From contig CAJURT010000047.1 in the NCBI GenBank assembly GCA_910588875.1, forward strand, positions 1 to 25,851: a DNA stretch of 25,851 nucleotides. The letters run 5' to 3'. The notes under the pieces were generated by a model that was given only the letters and a program-made list of their open reading frames with translations, was not told the origin of the DNA and made no database searches. The stretch is from an uncultured Lachnospiraceae bacterium (GTDB lineage: Bacteria > Bacillota > Clostridia > Lachnospirales > Lachnospiraceae). The position numbers were made by a program, and so were the translations under genes. How positions within the stretch are numbered: the stretch's first letter is position 1; each line of letters begins with the position of its first letter. Positions 14,915-23,160 of this stretch are shown in pieces.

Positions 14915-15333
14915 ATTTTAAGGAGAGATGCATTTCGCTGTTGGATGAGGAAGGAATGTTTGAGGATTCGGGGCATCGCACGCGCTTCAAAGAGTTGCTG
15001 GATTGTTACGGGGATTATCCGTTTTTCGGCGGAGGGCTTTGTAAATGTATGTATCTGTCCGCATGGGATGAGGTGCATTTTGCGGTTATGCTGGAGGTTT
15101 TAACAGGCATGGCCCTGGGGAAGGAACGGGATACCGGGGAGATGCGGATGCAGGGAGAAGCACTGGCAAGGGAATGTGCGGGCGGGGAGTATTATGTGTT
15201 CCAGCTGTCCAATGCCTTTTTGGACGAGAGGGAATTTTGTCTGGAGGAAGGTGCCCGGATGGAGCCGGAATACAGGCATATCATCGGGCAGGCCCTTAAG
15301 GCAGGGGCGCTGATAGAGAAGGCTTTAGGCTGA
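14911..15333 (+). CDS. Uncharacterised 140-aa cytoplasmic protein coupled to a MATE exporter
   Basis: A soluble, acidic, mainly helical protein with no family I recognise. Visible features are an N-terminal charged helix, a glycine-rich turn (PFFGGGLCKCMYLSAWDEVHF, residues about 37-57) with two neighbouring cysteines, and ECAGGEYYVFQLSNAFLDEREFC in the second half. Its ATG overlaps the MATE stop (ATGA), so it is translationally coupled to the transporter and probably made in proportion to it. It overlaps the convergent membrane-protein gene by 9 bp. No function is proposed. Confidence 0.75.
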   Translation: MNFKERCISLLDEEGMFEDSGHRTRFKELLDCYGDYPFFGGGLCKCMYLSAWDEVHFAVMLEVLTGMALGKERDTGEMRMQGEALARECAGGEYYVFQLSNAFLDEREFCLEEGARMEPEYRHIIGQALKAGALIEKALG

Positions 15334-16005
15334 GGGGGCATTTCCCGGATGTCCGGCTATAGCGGACAAAAAGTGGATGAGCGATGCACCGGCAAGGATG
15401 GTAAGCAGATAAAGCAGGTTGGCAGGCCAGATGCCAAGGCGCAGGGAAAGGCCATGGAAGACAGGCTGGGAACTTGGGGCATAGGGGGAGATATAAAACA
15501 TATCTGCCCTCCCGTGCCCGGGAGCCAGGACATTGATGGCGGTGGCCATGCTGCAAAACACAAAGAAACAGGGAATGGTGTCCGTAAAACCACGCCAGCT
15601 TCGGTCGGAACGGCCACTGCTCCAGATCAGCAGGCCTATCAGGATGAGAAGGCAGTGCCAAAGGTATCCGTGGAGCGTCAGGGTCCAGTGGATATGGCAG
15701 AAGCCGTCAGGGACAGCTAACGCAGCGATGCCGCCCAACAGGTTGTAGTCCTGCATAAACGTGCAGAGAGCCCTTTTGGGGCGCCCGGAGGGAAGGAATG
15801 GGACCAAAAGGCACAGATACAAAGGCAGGCTGCATAGCTGGAAGGGAAAAAACCACCAGTCATAATGCCTTTGATTGATAAAATAAAACAGGAATAATTG
15901 TTTGTACAGTTCTGTGACAGACAAAAAAATGCCACAGGCAAACAGGATACGGTCAGTGGCTTTTTCCGGAAGGGAGCAAAGCCGTGAAAAAATAGTGTTC
16001 TCCAT
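15325..16005 (-). CDS. YwaF/TIGR02206-type integral membrane protein
   Basis: A 226-aa membrane protein with about six or seven helices. The stretch YDWWFFPFQLCSLPLYLCLL (about 45-64), DYNLLGGIAALAVPDG (about 83-98) and LHGYLWHCLLILIGLLIW (about 107-124) match the YwaF/TIGR02206 family, usually about 220 aa; function unknown. In-frame ATGs also exist at 16068 and 16023. The chosen ATG at 16005 gives the family length and lies at the predicted transcription start, so translation is probably leaderless. There is no ribosome binding site before any of the three. It ends tail to tail with the 140-aa protein gene with a 9-bp overlap and no terminator between. Confidence 0.75.
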   Translation of the reverse strand: MENTIFSRLCSLPEKATDRILFACGIFLSVTELYKQLFLFYFINQRHYDWWFFPFQLCSLPLYLCLLVPFLPSGRPKRALCTFMQDYNLLGGIAALAVPDGFCHIHWTLTLHGYLWHCLLILIGLLIWSSGRSDRSWRGFTDTIPCFFVFCSMATAINVLAPGHGRADMFYISPYAPSSQPVFHGLSLRLGIWPANLLYLLTILAGASLIHFLSAIAGHPGNAPSA

Positions 16006-16013
16006 AATAGGGC

Positions 16014-16042
16014 AGTATACCATTTTTTGCGGAAAAGGACAA
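16014..16042 (-). promoter_or_regulatory. Promoter placing the transcription start at the ATG of the YwaF-like gene
   Basis: On the minus strand TTGTCC (16037-16042), a 17-bp spacer and TATACT (16014-16019) form a good promoter. The start of transcription falls near 16007, 0-3 nt from the ATG at 16005. Confidence 0.6.
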
Positions 16043-16050
16043 GGAAGGAA

Positions 16051-16638
16051 ATGTGGATGCAGGACCAAAAGCAGAAATTGAAAAATCTGGGAAGCAAGGA
16101 GGCGGCAGAGGTCTATGAGAAACAGATGTGCAGGGATTTTCCGGAAAGCGAGCGGAAACCATGGGCAATGATTGACCGCATGATGGAAGAGGGGGTCTAT
16201 GAATGCCTGGGGTTTTATGAGGAAGGGCAGATGGCTGCCTATGCATTTTCGGTGGTGGACCGGGAGAGGGGATATGTCCTTCTTGATTATCTGGCAGTAC
16301 GGGAGGATTGCCGGGGCAAAGGCTATGGGAGCCGGTGCCTGGAGGCAATGAAAGAATTTTACGGAAACCAGAAGGGGCTTTTCCTGGAATGCGAGGATCC
16401 GGGGAGTGCAGAGGATGAGGCAGAACTTAAGACAAGAAGGCGGAGGATCCGCTTTTATGAGAATGCGGGATGCAGGCGGACGGAGGTGAGGGCCAGGCTG
16501 TTTGGCGTCAGCTTTGAGATCCTTTACCTTCCCCTGGCACAGCAGGGGGCGGACGTGGCAGAAGAATTAAAAAGGATATACAAAAGGATGCTGCCAGGTC
16601 CGATGTATGAAAAGTATGCAACGGTGTCCTGGCAATGA
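16051..16638 (+). CDS. GNAT family N-acetyltransferase
   Basis: A 195-aa acetyltransferase. The core carries LLDYLAVREDCRGKGYGSRCLEAM (about 81-104), the acetyl-CoA-binding motif A with the R-x-x-G-x-G signature, followed by a charged insert and RIRFYENAGCRRTEV (motif B region, about 130-144). The substrate is unknown. Two ATGs, 16051 and 16057, are both served by the AAGGAAGG purine run, so the start is uncertain by two codons. The gene is divergent from the YwaF-like gene, and its ribosome binding site sits within that gene's -35 region. Confidence 0.88.
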   Translation: MWMQDQKQKLKNLGSKEAAEVYEKQMCRDFPESERKPWAMIDRMMEEGVYECLGFYEEGQMAAYAFSVVDRERGYVLLDYLAVREDCRGKGYGSRCLEAMKEFYGNQKGLFLECEDPGSAEDEAELKTRRRRIRFYENAGCRRTEVRARLFGVSFEILYLPLAQQGADVAEELKRIYKRMLPGPMYEKYATVSWQ

Positions 16639-16737
16639 ATCCCCTGGGACGCCTTGAAAAGGGGCATCCCTTCCCCCGGGGCCGAACACAAACACTACCG
16701 GCGGTCGGCGGCCAAAGGCTTTCCTTTACCGTGGGAG

Positions 16738-16780
16738 CCGGGAATTGGGGGTTGCCATAATTCCTGGCTTTCGCTATAAT
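16738..16780 (+). promoter_or_regulatory. Promoter with overlapping inverted repeat for the ThyX-like/NfnAB operon
   Basis: TTGCCA (16752-16757), a 17-bp spacer and a perfect TATAAT (16775-16780) form a strong promoter. The -35 is enclosed by the inverted repeat CCGGGAATT (16738-16746) and AATTCCTGG (16759-16767), one mismatch in nine, an arrangement expected of a repressor operator. The leader would be about 108 nt. Confidence 0.75.
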
Positions 16781-16894
16781 GAAGGATAGTCGGGGGCGGG
16801 GCGCGAAATGATTCGCCGCACAAAGAAAGGGCGGCAGTGTTCGCATTTTCTGAGGAATTTCCCGGGACGGGAGACGGATGGAAGGGAAAATACT

Positions 16895-17545
16895 ATGATA
16901 TTATTGGAACGAACCAGTGTGATGAATTTGGAGAATGCCATGCGGGGCGCCAGGAATCCCATGAACAGCTGGAACCGGATGGACAGCGGATACGATGAGG
17001 AAGGCGTTTATGTGCTTGGCCCGAATGACTTGGATTTGGCAGGAAGGCTGCGCAGGGCCGGGAGTGACCACCGGAAATTTATCCGGCAGATCTTTGTGTC
17101 CGTGGATATTACGGCCCCCCTGTATTGGTGGAAGGAATATGATACTTACAAAGTGGCCACAGTGGCGAATTCCACAAGCACCATGCACAGGATCCACAGG
17201 AAAGAATTTGAGATGGAGGATTTTAGCTGTGACAGGATGACAGAGAATACCAGGGAATTTATGGAGACCGTGGTGAACCGTTTAGAGGAGATCAGGCGGC
17301 GGTATTTGGAGACCAAGAGCAAGGAGGACTGGTATGACCTGATCCAGCTTCTGCCCTCCAGCTACAATCAGATGCGGACCTGCACCCTGAATTATGAAAC
17401 CTTGGTCAATATATATTATGCCCGGAAGGACCATAAGCTTAGCGAGTGGCATGATTTCTGCGGCTGGGTCAGGTCACTGCCATATGCCAGGGAACTGATC
17501 CTGGGCGGGGATGGGGAGTGTCTTTCTGACACGGACAAAGGGTAA
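16895..17545 (+). CDS. ThyX-like (flavin-dependent thymidylate synthase fold) protein of unknown role
   Basis: A 216-aa soluble protein. The region VLGPNDLDLAGRLRRAGSDHRKFIRQIFVSVDITAPLYWWKEYDTYKVATVANSTSTMHRI (given here as landmarks at about 40-108) is reminiscent of the ThyX core. There the flavin- and dUMP-binding signature RHRxxSxNxxS follows a WxRH-type helix. In this protein the corresponding part reads YWWKEYDTYKVATVANSTS, so the canonical RHR is absent. It ends with WVRSLPYARELI. Either it is a divergent ThyX relative or a different family with a similar look. The start at 16895 has GGGA upstream; an internal ATG at 16922 is possible. It is the first gene of an operon with the NfnAB-like subunits. 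Confidence 0.5.
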   Translation: MILLERTSVMNLENAMRGARNPMNSWNRMDSGYDEEGVYVLGPNDLDLAGRLRRAGSDHRKFIRQIFVSVDITAPLYWWKEYDTYKVATVANSTSTMHRIHRKEFEMEDFSCDRMTENTREFMETVVNRLEEIRRRYLETKSKEDWYDLIQLLPSSYNQMRTCTLNYETLVNIYYARKDHKLSEWHDFCGWVRSLPYARELILGGDGECLSDTDKG

Positions 17546-17575
17546 AGAACAGATAGGGAAAACAGGAGGATAGAA

Positions 17576-18457
17576 ATGTACCGGATTTTAAAAGCCAGCA
17601 GGCTGGCAGAAAAGATTTTCCTCATGGAGGTGGAGGCGCCGAGGGTGGCAAAGTCCTGCCAGCCAGGAGAGTTTGTCATTGTGAAGATGGACGAGAGGGG
17701 GGAGCGGATCCCCCTTACCATCTGTGATTATAACCGGGAGACAGGGACAGTGACGATTGTGTTCCAAAGTGTGGGAGCCTCGACGGAACGGATGGCCAGG
17801 CTGCAGGCAGGGGATGCATTCCAGGATTTTGTAGGTCCCCTGGGACAGCCTTCGGATTTCGTTAAGGAGGATTTCCAGGAGGTAAAGAGCAGGAAATACC
17901 TGTTTGTGGCGGGAGGGGTCGGTACGGCTCCGGTGTATCCCCAGGTGAAGTGGATGAAGAACCATGGCATGGATGTGGATGTGATCGTAGGCGCCAAGAC
18001 AAAGGATCTGCTGATTCTGGAAAAAGAGATGGAAGAAGTGGCAGGACAGCTGTACATAACCACGGATGACGGATCCTATGGGAGAAAAGGCATGGTGACG
18101 GAGGTTATCCGTGACCTGGTAGAGAACAAGGGGCAGCATTACGATGTGTGTGTGGCCATTGGACCCATGATTATGATGAAGTTTGTCTGCCTGCTGACAA
18201 AAGAACTGCAGCTTCCCACAATTGTCAGCATGAACCCGGTGATGGTGGACGGCACCGGGATGTGCGGCGCCTGCCGCCTGAGCGTGGGCGGGGAGGTAAA
18301 GTTTGCCTGTGTGGACGGGCCGGAATTTGACGGTCATCTGGTGGATTTTGATGAGGCCATGAAGCGGCAGCAGATCTATAAGACAGAGGAAGGCCGTGCG
18401 ATGCTGCGCCAGCAGGAAGGGGAGACCCATCACGGCGGCTGCGGAAACTGCGGCTGA
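17576..18457 (+). CDS. nfnA: NfnA-like FAD/NAD(H) and [2Fe-2S] subunit (sulfide/dihydroorotate dehydrogenase-like)
   Basis: A 293-aa ferredoxin reductase-type subunit. Residues about 1-95 form the FAD-binding barrel, with PLTICDYN (flavin) and VGASTERM. Residues about 105-215 form the NAD(P)-binding fold, starting YLFVAGGVGTAPVYPQ. The C-terminal [2Fe-2S] site uses D225, C230, C233 and C245 (DGTGMCGAC and KFACVDGPEFDG), the three-cysteine plus aspartate pattern of NfnA. It ends in a His/Cys tail, HHGGCGNCG. With the next gene it should form the cytoplasmic electron-bifurcating NADH-dependent ferredoxin:NADP+ oxidoreductase. PyrK is a homologue, but the adjacent NfnB argues for Nfn. Confidence 0.85.
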   Translation: MYRILKASRLAEKIFLMEVEAPRVAKSCQPGEFVIVKMDERGERIPLTICDYNRETGTVTIVFQSVGASTERMARLQAGDAFQDFVGPLGQPSDFVKEDFQEVKSRKYLFVAGGVGTAPVYPQVKWMKNHGMDVDVIVGAKTKDLLILEKEMEEVAGQLYITTDDGSYGRKGMVTEVIRDLVENKGQHYDVCVAIGPMIMMKFVCLLTKELQLPTIVSMNPVMVDGTGMCGACRLSVGGEVKFACVDGPEFDGHLVDFDEAMKRQQIYKTEEGRAMLRQQEGETHHGGCGNCG

Positions 18458-18511
18458 AAGGCAGCGGACGTGCGGGAGAGAATGAGCGAATAGGCTACGG
18501 AGGAAAGGATC

Positions 18512-19900
18512 ATGGATGGATTAAAGAAAGTACCGGTGCGGGAGCAGGATGCCAGGGCGCGGGCAGCAAATTTTGAGGAGGTCTGCTACGGCTACAATGC
18601 CAGTGAGGCCAGGGAGGAAGCATCGCGCTGCCTGAAATGCAAGAACGCAAAATGCATGGGGGGCTGCCCGGTGTCGATTGATATCCCCGGTTTTATCCGT
18701 GAGGTGGAAGCCGGAGATTTTGAGGCAGCGGCGAATGTGATTGCCAGGGCCTCGGCATTGCCAGCCGTCTGCGGCCGGGTATGCCCCCAGGAATCCCAAT
18801 GTGAGGGGAAATGTATCCGCGGAATAAAAGGCGAGCCGGTCTCCATTGGGAAGCTGGAGCGTTTTGTGGCAGACTGGTCCCGGGAGAATGGCTTTGTGCC
18901 AAAGGTTACGGCGGCAAAGAACGGGCATAGGGTAGCAGTCGTAGGTTCCGGGCCGGCAGGGCTGACCTGTGCCGGGGATCTGGCAAAGCTGGGTTATGAT
19001 GTGACGATTTTTGAGGCGCTGCACGAGCCGGGCGGTGTGCTGACATACGGTATTCCCGAATTCAGGCTTCCCAAGGATACCGTGGTGCGCACGGAGATTG
19101 ACAATGTCAGAAAGCTGGGGGTAAAGATAGAAACGGACGTAATTATTGGCAAATCCGTGACCATTGATGAACTGATGGAGGAAGAGGGCTATGAGGCAGT
19201 ATTTATCGGTTCCGGCGCCGGGCTTCCGAAATTTATGGGAATTCCCGGCGAGAATGCCAACGGGGTATTTTCTGCCAATGAGTATCTTACCCGCAGCAAC
19301 CTGATGAAGGCATTCCGGGAGGATTATGACACACCGATTGTGGCAGGTAAGAAGGTGGCGGTGGTAGGCGGCGGCAATGTTGCCATGGATGCCGCCCGGA
19401 CGGCCCTGCGCCTGGGGGCGGAGGTTACTGTGGTGTACCGCCGCAGCGAGGCAGAACTGCCTGCCCGGGTGGAGGAGGTGCACCACGCAAAGGAGGAAGG
19501 CGTAAGGTTCCACCTGCTGACCAACCCGGTGGAGATCCTGACTGACGGGAAGGGCTGGGTGACCGGCATGGTAGTCAGGAAGATGGAACTGGGGGAGCCG
19601 GACGAGTCCGGGAGAAGGCGCCCGGTGGAGGTGCCGGGGTCAGACTATACCATAGAGGTGGATACCGTGATCATGTCACTTGGCACATCTCCGAATCCCC
19701 TGATTTCCTCCACCACCGAGGGCCTGGAGGTAAACCGCCGCAAATGTATCGTGGCGGAGGCAGCCAATGGGCAGACCTCCCGCCCTGGCGTGTTTGCCGG
19801 CGGTGATGCCGTGACCGGGGCAGCCACCGTGATCCTGGCCATGGAGGCAGGCAAGAATGGGGCGAAGGGGATCCATGAATATCTGAGCGGGAAAGCGTAA
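18512..19900 (+). CDS. nfnB: NfnB-like / glutamate synthase small-subunit-like NADPH oxidoreductase
   Basis: A 462-aa flavoprotein. The N-terminal domain binds two [4Fe-4S] clusters through CLKCKNAKCMGGCP (about 36-49) and CGRVCPQESQCEGKC (about 89-103). Two Rossmann folds follow: AVVGSGPAGLTCAGDLAKLGYDVTIFEA for FAD (about 144-171) and AVVGGGNVAMDAARTALRLG for NADPH (about 286-305). The C-terminal FAD region is PGVFAGGDAVTGAATVILAMEAG. This is the GltD/NfnB family, often annotated gltA in clostridia. No large glutamate synthase subunit is adjacent, and the NfnA gene directly upstream supports the Nfn assignment. A terminator follows. Confidence 0.88.
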   Translation: MDGLKKVPVREQDARARAANFEEVCYGYNASEAREEASRCLKCKNAKCMGGCPVSIDIPGFIREVEAGDFEAAANVIARASALPAVCGRVCPQESQCEGKCIRGIKGEPVSIGKLERFVADWSRENGFVPKVTAAKNGHRVAVVGSGPAGLTCAGDLAKLGYDVTIFEALHEPGGVLTYGIPEFRLPKDTVVRTEIDNVRKLGVKIETDVIIGKSVTIDELMEEEGYEAVFIGSGAGLPKFMGIPGENANGVFSANEYLTRSNLMKAFREDYDTPIVAGKKVAVVGGGNVAMDAARTALRLGAEVTVVYRRSEAELPARVEEVHHAKEEGVRFHLLTNPVEILTDGKGWVTGMVVRKMELGEPDESGRRRPVEVPGSDYTIEVDTVIMSLGTSPNPLISSTTEGLEVNRRKCIVAEAANGQTSRPGVFAGGDAVTGAATVILAMEAGKNGAKGIHEYLSGKA

Positions 19901-19905
19901 GGAAG

Positions 19906-19951
19906 AAAGGTTTTTGCTGCCGGAGGGCGTTTCCGGCAGCAGGAACCTTTT
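19906..19951 (+). terminator. Intrinsic terminator of the ThyX-like/NfnAB operon
   Basis: GCTGCCGGA (19916-19924) pairs with TCCGGCAGC (19932-19940) around a 7-nt loop. The stem is extended by AAAGGTT (19906-19912) and AACCTTT (19944-19950) and ends in TTTT, 5 bp after the nfnB stop. Confidence 0.75.
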
Positions 19952-20013
19952 GAAGTCTGGGGAGTACACAAGTGTGCTGACCGGATTACATGAGGAAAGG
20001 CAGGCCAAATAAA

Positions 20014-21387
20014 ATGAAGCGTCACATTGATTTATTGCATGGAAGGATTCTTCGCTCGCTGACAGAACTTGCATTGCCGATCATGGCAACCTCCCTGGTG
20101 CAGACAGCTTATAACCTGACGGATATGGCCTGGATCGGGCGGGTAGGGAGCCCGGCGGTGGCAGCGGTGGGCGCTGCCGGGATGTATACCTGGCTTTCCA
20201 CGGGTATTGTGACCCTGGCCCGGATGGGCGGGCAGGTCAAGGTGGCACACAGCCTGGGAAAGGGGGAGGGAGGAGAGGCCATAGAATATGGCCGGGGGGC
20301 AATCCAGCTGACGGTTGCTCTGGCTCTGGCTTTTGCCCTGACATCCAATCTGTTTACCAGGGAAATGATCGGTTTTTTTGGGCTGAGCAGTGAGAAGATT
20401 GCGGCGGATGCCGGGATTTACCTTCGGATCACTTGTGGGTTGATCCTGTTTTCCTTTTTGAACCAGACCATGACCGGGCTATTTACGGCCATCGGCGACA
20501 GCGGAACCCCGTTTTTGGCCAATTGCACTGGATTGGCAGTGAACATGGTATTGGACCCCCTGCTGATCTTCGGGCTGGGGCCGTTTCCCCGGATGGAAGC
20601 GGCAGGCGCGGCGGTGGCAACCGTGACAGCCCAGATGATGGTGACATTAGTCCTGGTGAAAAGGGCATCCCATGATACGGTATTGTTTAACAAGATTGGC
20701 CTGCAAAAGCTGACAAAAGGAAAGTATTTTGTGGAGATCTTGCGGCTGGGAGTGCCTTCTTCCCTGCAGAGTATGCTTTATTCTGCCATTTCCATGGTGC
20801 TGACGCGGATGATAGCATCCTGGGGAGACGCGGCGGTGGCAGTCCAGAGGGTAGGGGGTCAGGTGGAGTGTATTTCCTGGATGACGGGAGAGGGCTTCGG
20901 ATCCGCCATGAATGCCTTTACGGGGCAGAATTACGGAGCCCGGTTTTATGGGCGGGTGAAAAGGGGGTATGGCGTTGCTTTGGCCGTAGTGGGCCTGTGG
21001 GGAACCTTTACTTCCTGCCTGCTGGTCTTTGGGGCGGAGCCGATATTCAGGATTTTTATCCAGGAGGAACAGGTGGTTCCCATTGGGATCAGCTATCTGG
21101 TGATTTTGGGGATCGGCCAGATGCCCATGTGTGAGGAACTTCTGACTGTGGGAGCCCTCCAGGGGCTGGGAAGGACCTTGTCCTGTTCGGTGATTACCAT
21201 TGTGCTGACAGCAGCAAGGATTCCCCTGGCTCTCTTCCTCACAGGCACAGGTCTGGGACTTAACGGCATCTGGTGGGCGCTTACCGCAACAAGCATGGCC
21301 AAAGGGCTGATATTTGTGTTATATTATCTTTGGGTGTTGAACAGGCTGCCTGGGACGGCGGCTGTGGGACAGGAGGCGGGAAGATGA
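20014..21387 (+). CDS. MATE family efflux transporter (second of three)
   Basis: A 457-aa, 12-helix MATE protein. RILRSLTELALPIMATSLVQTAYNLTDMAWIG at the start and GFGSAMNAFTGQNYGA in the second half are typical. It is only distantly similar to the other two MATE proteins here. The ATG at 20014 follows AGGCAGG at 9-nt spacing; the in-frame ATG at 19990 lacks a ribosome binding site. Its stop overlaps the following small membrane protein by 4 bp. Substrate unknown. Confidence 0.92.
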   Translation: MKRHIDLLHGRILRSLTELALPIMATSLVQTAYNLTDMAWIGRVGSPAVAAVGAAGMYTWLSTGIVTLARMGGQVKVAHSLGKGEGGEAIEYGRGAIQLTVALALAFALTSNLFTREMIGFFGLSSEKIAADAGIYLRITCGLILFSFLNQTMTGLFTAIGDSGTPFLANCTGLAVNMVLDPLLIFGLGPFPRMEAAGAAVATVTAQMMVTLVLVKRASHDTVLFNKIGLQKLTKGKYFVEILRLGVPSSLQSMLYSAISMVLTRMIASWGDAAVAVQRVGGQVECISWMTGEGFGSAMNAFTGQNYGARFYGRVKRGYGVALAVVGLWGTFTSCLLVFGAEPIFRIFIQEEQVVPIGISYLVILGIGQMPMCEELLTVGALQGLGRTLSCSVITIVLTAARIPLALFLTGTGLGLNGIWWALTATSMAKGLIFVLYYLWVLNRLPGTAAVGQEAGR

Positions 21388-21749
21388 CGGAAGGCAGAAT
21401 AAAAGCTATGCTGCGTTTCACCATGGTACTTTTTGAGATCATGTTTTTTATCCTGGTTTTCTGGCGGCTGGGAAAGCTGTTCTCTTTTTGGTGGGACAGC
21501 CCGCTGCTGCGGCTTATAGGGATCATTACGGGGGTGGCCTATTTGTTTTTATGCCCGGTTGCCCCTGCCTGCGGGATTATCTGCGGAGGACTGGGATATA
21601 GGAAACTGAAAAAACTGGACAAAACCTCCCATGGGGCGGAGGCGCTTAAAAAGTGGAGGCTTCTTTCCCTGATTGAGATTGTACTGGGGGTCCTGACAGC
21701 GCTGCCGTGCATGATCCTGTTTTTGGGGGCATGTTCCGGCCTGATCTGA
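21384..21749 (+). CDS. Small membrane protein coupled to a MATE exporter, function unknown
   Basis: A 121-aa protein with about three membrane helices (about 10-28, 41-66 and 92-116) and a basic loop, YRKLKKLDKTSHGAEALKKWR. I recognise no family. AGGAGG at 21371-21376 and the ATGA overlap with the MATE stop show translational coupling. It precedes the third MATE gene by 41 bp, so the three genes are probably one operon. Confidence 0.75.
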   Translation: MTEGRIKAMLRFTMVLFEIMFFILVFWRLGKLFSFWWDSPLLRLIGIITGVAYLFLCPVAPACGIICGGLGYRKLKKLDKTSHGAEALKKWRLLSLIEIVLGVLTALPCMILFLGACSGLI

Positions 21750-21790
21750 AGTTTTGGGAGGAGCCATAAGATTTAGAAGGAGGGAAACCT

Positions 21791-23158
21791 GTGGCTAGGC
21801 TGATGACAAAAGAAGAAAAATTCAAACAGATGATAGAGACACCGGTAAACCGCCTGATTCCAAGCCTGGCGGTACCGACGATAATCAGCATGCTGGTGAC
21901 ATCCGTTTACAACATGGCAGACACTTTTTTTGTCAGCCAGATCGGAACCAGTGCATCCGGGGCAGTGGGAGTGATTTTTTCTGCCATGGCAATGATCCAG
22001 GCAGTGGGATTTACCCTGGGGATGGGAAGCGGAAACAACATTTCCCGGGCTTTGGGGAACCAGGAGGAGGAACGGGCAAGCGTGTTTGCGGCGACAGCCT
22101 TTTTCACGGCAGGGATCATAGGGGTGGTATTTTTGATAACCGGTATGCTGTTTTCCCGGCAGATGGTATACCTTTTGGGGGCCACAAAGACAATCGCACC
22201 CTATGCCCAGGATTATGCCCGTTATATCCTGATTGCAGCGCCCTTTATGATGTGTTCCTTTGTGATGAACAATATCCTGCGGGCCCAGGGGAGCGCCATG
22301 CTGGCAATGGTGGGAATCACCACCGGCGGTGTGCTGAATATGGTTCTGGATCCAATCCTGATTTTTGGTTTTGGGATGGGGATTTCCGGCGCCGCGATTG
22401 CGACGATGGCCAGCCAGATGGTCAGTTTTGCTATCCTTCTCTACCAGTGCAATTCCCATGGGGACTGCATTAAGATCCAGATAACACGTTTTCGCCCGAA
22501 CCTGAAAATATACGGGGAGATCCTCCATGCCGGCCTGCCCTCCTTTTGCCGCCAGGGGCTGGCCAGCCTGGCAGCGGTTGTGCTGAATTTTGCTGCCGGG
22601 CCTTATGGGGATGCGGCCATCTCAGCAATGTCTATCGTGACCCGGTTTATGATGTTCATCAATTCCAGCCTGATTGGCTTTGGCCAAGGCTTTCAGCCAG
22701 TGTGCGGCTTTAATTTTGGCGCCAGAAGGTATGACCGGGTACTGGAGGCATACTGGTTCTGCGTAAAGGTGGCAGTGGTTATGCTGACGGTTTTCGGCAC
22801 TGTGGCATTTATTTTCAGCCGCCCGATCATCACTGCCTTCAGGAGGGAAGATCTGCAGGTGATTGAGATCGGCACCCTGGCCCTGAGGCTGCAGCTTCTG
22901 ACCATGCCGATCCAGGCATGGGTAATTATGGTCAATATGCTTACCCAGTCCATTGGCTATGGGTTTCGGGCTTCCCTGGTGGCGATGGGCCGCCAAGGCC
23001 TGTTCCTGATCCCCTCACTCCTGGTTTTTCCCCGCATTTTCGGGGTGCTGGGAGTACAGATCGCACAGCCCCTGGCTGATGTATTCACGTTCCTGCTGGC
23101 AACCACGATTGTCCTGGGCGTGCTAAAAGAACTAAAAGGCCTGGCAGCGGATAGATAA
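21791..23158 (+). CDS. MATE family efflux transporter (third of three)
   Basis: A 455-aa, 12-helix MATE protein of the large clostridial subgroup with a conserved opening (residues 5-26: MTKEEKFKQM, then RLIPSLAVPTIISML) and the middle motif SLIGFGQGFQPVCGFNFGARRYDRV. The GTG at 21791 is the likely start, since AAGGAGGG at 21777-21784 is spaced 6 nt from it, whereas the ATG at 21803 would be 18 nt away. Substrate unknown. A GC-rich hairpin lies 2 bp after the stop. Confidence 0.93.
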   Translation: MARLMTKEEKFKQMIETPVNRLIPSLAVPTIISMLVTSVYNMADTFFVSQIGTSASGAVGVIFSAMAMIQAVGFTLGMGSGNNISRALGNQEEERASVFAATAFFTAGIIGVVFLITGMLFSRQMVYLLGATKTIAPYAQDYARYILIAAPFMMCSFVMNNILRAQGSAMLAMVGITTGGVLNMVLDPILIFGFGMGISGAAIATMASQMVSFAILLYQCNSHGDCIKIQITRFRPNLKIYGEILHAGLPSFCRQGLASLAAVVLNFAAGPYGDAAISAMSIVTRFMMFINSSLIGFGQGFQPVCGFNFGARRYDRVLEAYWFCVKVAVVMLTVFGTVAFIFSRPIITAFRREDLQVIEIGTLALRLQLLTMPIQAWVIMVNMLTQSIGYGFRASLVAMGRQGLFLIPSLLVFPRIFGVLGVQIAQPLADVFTFLLATTIVLGVLKELKGLAADR

Positions 23159-23160
23159 AC

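Noticed and set aside
17588..18433. 281-codon minus-strand frame opposite nfnA
   Set aside because: His/Pro/Leu-rich antisense shadow of a gene with clear cofactor motifs.
18521..19513. 330-codon minus-strand frame opposite nfnB
   Set aside because: Antisense shadow created by codon bias in a GC-rich gene; no ribosome binding site and no recognisable domain.
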